DNA of 64,000 bases, taken from positions 218,448 through 282,447 of the forward strand of contig NZ_FYEA01000012.1 in the NCBI RefSeq assembly GCF_900187605.1. The letters run 5' to 3'. The notes under the pieces were generated by a model. That model made no database searches. It saw only the letters and a list, made by a program, of their open reading frames with translations, and was not told the DNA's origin. This document shows positions 60,608 to 64,000 of this stretch, piece by piece. Origin of the DNA: Pseudomonas sp. Irchel 3H7 (GTDB lineage: Bacteria > Pseudomonadota > Gammaproteobacteria > Pseudomonadales > Pseudomonadaceae). How positions within the stretch are numbered: position 1 is the stretch's first letter; each line of letters begins with the position of its first letter. A program made the position numbers and the translations under genes.

Positions 60608-60723
60608 AAAATACCCACGCCAGCGTGCCAAGGCGCGACTCCCCAAAAGGCGAGACGCGACGGACAACGGACATCTCCGGAGCGTCTGGCGAGTTAATAA
60701 CAAACTCTCAAAAGGAGCACAAA

Positions 60724-62256
60724 ATGACTGCGCTGAACCTGATTCCCGGCCAACTGAGCCTGGCCCAACTGCGTGACGTCTACCAGAACCCGGTCAAGCT
60801 GACGCTCGACAACAGCGCCTCGGCGCAGATCGAAGCCAGCGTCGCTTGCGTCGAGCAGATCCTCGCCGAGAACCGCACCGCCTACGGCATCAACACCGGT
60901 TTCGGCCTGCTGGCCTCGACGCGCATCGCCAGCGAGGACCTGGAAAACCTCCAGCGTTCGCTGGTGCTGTCCCATGCCGCCGGTGTTGGCCAGCCGATCA
61001 GTGATGAGCTGGTGCGGCTGATCATGGTGCTTAAGGTCAACAGCCTCAGCCGTGGTTTCTCCGGTATTCGCCGCGTGGTGATCGATGCGCTGATCGCGCT
61101 GATCAATGCCGAGGTTTATCCGCATATTCCGCTGAAAGGTTCGGTGGGCGCTTCGGGCGATCTGGCACCGTTGGCGCACATGTCGCTAGTGCTGCTGGGC
61201 GAGGGCAAGGCGCGCTACAAGGGTGAGTGGATGGAAGCCACCGAAGCGCTGAAAGTGGCTGGCCTGACGCCGCTGACGCTGGCGGCGAAAGAAGGTCTGG
61301 CGCTGCTTAACGGTACTCAGGTTTCCACGGCGTTCGCGCTGCGTGGTCTGTTTGAAGGTGAAGATTTGTTCGCGGGCGCGCTGGCGCTGGGTGGTCTGAC
61401 GGTTGAAGCGGTATTGGGTTCGCGTTCGCCGTTCGACGTGCGTATCCATGCGGCTCGTGGCCAGAAAGGTCAGATCGATGCTGCCGCTGCGTACCGTGAT
61501 CTGCTCGGCGAGCGCAGCGAAGTCTCCGACTCGCACCAGAACTGCGAGAAGGTGCAGGATCCGTACTCGCTGCGCTGCCAGCCACAAGTCATGGGCGCCT
61601 GCCTGACCCAGTTCCGTCAGGCCGCTGAAGTACTGGCGGTCGAAGCCAACGCCGTATCGGATAACCCGCTGGTCTTCGCCGCTGAAGGCGATGTGATTTC
61701 CGGCGGCAACTTCCACGCCGAACCGGTGGCCATGGCTGCTGACAACATGGCCCTGGCCATCGCCGAGATCGGCTCGCTGAGCGAACGCCGCATCTCGCTG
61801 ATGATGGACAAGCACATGTCGCAGCTGCCGCCGTTCCTCGTCGCCAATGGCGGCGTGAATTCCGGTTTCATGATCGCTCAGGTGACAGCAGCGGCGCTGG
61901 CCAGCGAGAACAAGGCCTTGTCGCATCCGCATTCGGTGGACAGTCTGCCGACCTCGGCTAACCAGGAAGACCACGTATCGATGGCCCCGGCGGCTGGCAA
62001 GCGGCTGTGGGAAATGGCTGAAAACACCCGCGGGATTCTCGCGGTGGAATGGCTCGCGGCGGTGCAAGGACTGGACCTGCGTAACGGTCTGAAGACCTCG
62101 GCGAAGCTGGAGCAGGCCCGGGCGATTCTGCGTAAGGAAGTGCCGTTCTATGAGAAAGATCGGTTCTTTGCGCCGGATATCAATGCGGCGACTGAATTGT
62201 TGGCTTCGCGGTGCCTGACCGAGCTGATTCCAGCGAAACTTTTGCCTAGTTTGTAA
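60724..62256 (+). CDS. hutH2: Histidine ammonia-lyase HutH
   Basis: 510 residues. Deaminates histidine to urocanate, the entry step. The MIO triad is intact: Ala143-Ser144-Gly145 in GSVGASGDLAPLAH. Other active-site residues: Tyr54 (AYGINTGFG), Asn in LLNGTQ, Tyr281 and Arg284 in QDPYSLRCQPQVMG, Glu in NQEDHVSM. The ATG at 60724 has AAAAGGAGC upstream; the longer open frame is not conserved. This is the true histidase of the locus. 116 bp lie between it and the MIO-less paralogue. Confidence 0.97.
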   Translation: MTALNLIPGQLSLAQLRDVYQNPVKLTLDNSASAQIEASVACVEQILAENRTAYGINTGFGLLASTRIASEDLENLQRSLVLSHAAGVGQPISDELVRLIMVLKVNSLSRGFSGIRRVVIDALIALINAEVYPHIPLKGSVGASGDLAPLAHMSLVLLGEGKARYKGEWMEATEALKVAGLTPLTLAAKEGLALLNGTQVSTAFALRGLFEGEDLFAGALALGGLTVEAVLGSRSPFDVRIHAARGQKGQIDAAAAYRDLLGERSEVSDSHQNCEKVQDPYSLRCQPQVMGACLTQFRQAAEVLAVEANAVSDNPLVFAAEGDVISGGNFHAEPVAMAADNMALAIAEIGSLSERRISLMMDKHMSQLPPFLVANGGVNSGFMIAQVTAAALASENKALSHPHSVDSLPTSANQEDHVSMAPAAGKRLWEMAENTRGILAVEWLAAVQGLDLRNGLKTSAKLEQARAILRKEVPFYEKDRFFAPDINAATELLASRCLTELIPAKLLPSL

Positions 62257-62611
62257 GTGTTTTTTCAGGGAGAGCTTTGTTGTTACTGACATCGATCCCC
62301 CTCACCCCAGCCCTCTCCCCCAAGGGGGAGAGGGGGAAGGGAGCCGATCTTCGTGGTTTTCAAAGCCTGAGTTCGGCTCAAGATTTCCAGGTCGATGTAC
62401 CTCGACAGAGCAACCCGGTCAGTCCTGCTTCTTCCTGGCGAGAGCAGGGAGCCGATCTTCATGGTTTTCAGAACCTGAGTTCGGCTCAAGACTTTCAGGT
62501 CGGTGTACCTCGACAGAACAACCCGGTCAGTCCCCTCTCCCTCCGGGAGAGGGCTAGGGTGAGGGGCTTTTCAGAGGCTACCCACCAAACCAAACACAAC
62601 GGAGGCCAACA
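62257..62611. other. 355-bp region between hutH2 and hutI
   Basis: Almost all of it is the dispersed palindromic element at 62297-62566; no gene or internal promoter seen. Confidence 0.75.
62297..62566. repeat. Long dispersed palindromic element with internal tandem duplication
   Basis: Outer ends CCCCTCACCCCAGCCCTCTC and GAGAGGGCTAGGGTGAGGGG; the core from GGGAGCCGATCTTC to CGGTCAGTCC occurs twice (from 62339 and 62447, period about 108 bp). Reverse-complement homologue of 46225-46405, which has one core. Confidence 0.85.
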
Positions 62612-63817
62612 GTGAAAACCCTCTGGCAACACTGCCACGTCGCAACCATGGCGCAGGGCGTCTACTCGATCATCGAGGATGCGGCCATCGTGACGTCCGG
62701 TGCGCTCATCGAGTGGATCGGCCCGCGTAATCAACTGCCATCCGGCGAATACCCGGCGGTCAATGACCTGCAAGGCGCGTGGGTCACGCCCGGCCTGATC
62801 GACTGCCACACCCACACGGTGTTCGGCGGCAACCGCAGCGGCGAATTCGAAAAGCGCCTGCAAGGTGTCAGCTACGCCGAAATCGCGGCTTCCGGCGGAG
62901 GCATCGCCAGCACCGTGCGCGCGACTCGCGAGGCCACTGAAGACGAGCTGTTCGCCAGCGCCGCCAAGCGCCTGAAAAGCCTTATGCGTGACGGCGTGAC
63001 CACGGTTGAAATGAAGTCCGGTTACGGCCTCGATCTGGTCAACGAACGCAAAATCCTTCGTGTCATCCGTCGCCTGGAAAAAGAGCTGCCGATCAGCGTA
63101 CGCAGCACCTGCCTGGCCGCCCACGCGTTGCCACCGGAATACAAAGATCGTGCCGACGACTACATCGATCTGATCTGCAGCGAGATGCTGCCCGCTCTGG
63201 CTGCCGAAGGACTGGTCGATGCCGTGGATGCGTTCTGCGAATACCTGGCGTTCTCGCCAGAGCAAGTCGAGCGCGTGTTCATCGCCGCGCAAAAACTCGG
63301 TCTGCCGGTGAAACTGCACGCCGAACAATTGTCGTCGCTGCATGGCTCCAGCCTCGCCGCGCGTTACAAGGCGTTGTCCGCCGATCACCTGGAATTCATG
63401 GACGAAGCCGACGCCATCGCCATGGCCGAGTCCGACACCGTCGCGGTGCTGCTGCCGGGCGCGTTCTACTTCCTGCGTGAAACCCAATTGCCGCCAATGG
63501 ACGCCCTGCGCAAGCACAAGGTGAAAATCGCCATCGCCAGCGACCTCAACCCCGGCACTTCGCCCGCGCTGTCGTTGCGGCTGATGCTGAACATGGCCTG
63601 CACCTGCTTCCGCATGACTCCGGAGGAAGCCCTGGCCGGTGCGACGATTCATGCCGCGCAAGCGCTGGGCATGGCCGACACCCACGGTTCGCTGGAAGTC
63701 GGCAAGGTCGCGGATTTCGTTGCCTGGCACATTGATCGTCCGGCGGATCTGGCCTATTGGCTCGGCGGTGATCTGGACAAACGCGTCGTGCGTCACGGCG
63801 TCGAATCAAATCTGTAG
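62612..63817 (+). CDS. hutI: Imidazolonepropionase HutI
   Basis: 401 residues, GTG start, amidohydrolase superfamily. Opens the imidazolone ring to give N-formimino-L-glutamate. Metal ligands: IDCHTHTVFGGNRSGEFEKR, LHAEQLSS, and the Asp in IASDLNPGTSP; TTVEMKSGYGLD holds substrate-binding residues. GGAGG lies upstream of the GTG. hutG follows 10 bp later. Confidence 0.97.
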   Translation: MKTLWQHCHVATMAQGVYSIIEDAAIVTSGALIEWIGPRNQLPSGEYPAVNDLQGAWVTPGLIDCHTHTVFGGNRSGEFEKRLQGVSYAEIAASGGGIASTVRATREATEDELFASAAKRLKSLMRDGVTTVEMKSGYGLDLVNERKILRVIRRLEKELPISVRSTCLAAHALPPEYKDRADDYIDLICSEMLPALAAEGLVDAVDAFCEYLAFSPEQVERVFIAAQKLGLPVKLHAEQLSSLHGSSLAARYKALSADHLEFMDEADAIAMAESDTVAVLLPGAFYFLRETQLPPMDALRKHKVKIAIASDLNPGTSPALSLRLMLNMACTCFRMTPEEALAGATIHAAQALGMADTHGSLEVGKVADFVAWHIDRPADLAYWLGGDLDKRVVRHGVESNL

Positions 63818-63827
63818 GAGGGCGGTT

Positions 63828-64000
63828 GTGGATAAGGTTCTGAACTTCAAACAAGGACGCGTGCCGCTGCTGATCAGCATGCCTCACGCCGGTGTGCGCC
63901 TGACCCCAGCGGTGGAAGCCGGGTTGATCGCCGATGCGAAAAGCCTGCCTGACACTGACTGGCACATCCCGCAGCTTTACGATTTTGCTGAAGAACTCGG
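63828..64000 (+). CDS. hutG: N-formylglutamate deformylase HutG, 5' part
   Basis: The first 57 residues are in the window; the gene runs off the edge. GTG start with GGAGG 5-9 bases upstream. VPLLISMPHAGVRLTP is the N-formylglutamate amidohydrolase signature with its first metal-binding His, and LPDTDWHIPQLYDFAEEL continues the family pattern. Final step of the five-step route: N-formylglutamate to glutamate and formate, fitting with hutF in the same locus. Confidence 0.93.
   Translation, partial: MDKVLNFKQGRVPLLISMPHAGVRLTPAVEAGLIADAKSLPDTDWHIPQLYDFAEEL

Noticed and set aside
60608..60723. Small gene between the two hutH paralogues
   Set aside because: No open frame with a ribosome site and plausible product fits in 116 bp.

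Overview
The window is a typical stretch of a Pseudomonas chromosome, most likely from the P. fluorescens group. The evidence is the gene content and order (gpmI-envC-ctpA-yibQ facing yibN-grxC-secB; glnA upstream of ntrBC; a hisBHAF cluster with a DUF2164 gene inside; a full hut locus), the high G+C, and many REP-type palindromes of the kinds common in that group. No prophage, insertion sequence, CRISPR array or rRNA gene was seen.

Layout. 1-3267: the tail of a YceK-like lipoprotein gene, then a tightly overlapped minus-strand set (TauE-type permease, alpha/beta hydrolase, small membrane protein) behind a clavaminate-synthase-like Fe(II)/2-oxoglutarate oxygenase. 3809-3963: tRNA-Phe with its promoter and terminator. 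4029-8070: yggX-mutY-asmA and a PanM-like acetyltransferase. 8295-9959: an oxalate/formate-type MFS carrier. 10224-13276: hisB-hisH-DUF2164-hisA-hisF. 13358-15470: a periplasmic solute-binding protein converging on a Vps62-type protein. 15588-22168: yibQ/ctpA/envC/gpmI on the minus strand, yibN/grxC/secB on the plus strand. 22292-25376: trmL, a small membrane protein, and a leucine-rich-repeat protein resembling NEL effectors but lacking the catalytic domain. 25874-31455: ntrBC, two DUF4124 genes and glnA, with recognisable sigma-54 and NtrC-like sites. 31785-35199: thiI and typA. 35287-39150: an internally duplicated EF-hand/dockerin-like protein, a YkgJ-type cysteine-cluster protein and glycogen phosphorylase. 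39318-46219: DUF2339 and DUF3999 membrane proteins, fbp and a DUF924 gene. 46419-49447: a PctA-like chemoreceptor and two lipoproteins. 49568-64000: the hut locus (hutF facing hutCD, then hutU, an NCS1 permease, hutXWV, two hutH paralogues, hutI and the start of hutG).

How it works together. The last 14 kb encodes uptake and breakdown of histidine and urocanate by the five-step route to glutamate (HutH, HutU, HutI, HutF, HutG). HutC is the repressor; its likely operators lie between hutF and hutC and directly downstream of a sigma-54 promoter in front of hutU. NtrBC and glutamine synthetase, encoded in the middle of the window, form the nitrogen-control branch.

Most notable observations: the first hutH paralogue has lost exactly the Ala-Ser-Gly triad that makes the MIO cofactor, and the active-site tyrosine; the LRR protein has no NEL catalytic domain and is followed by three 77-78 bp tandem repeats; a small protein is built from two copies of a three-calcium-loop module; the oxygenase/permease/hydrolase cluster has no obvious pathway. 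Everything else is mostly ordinary core genome.
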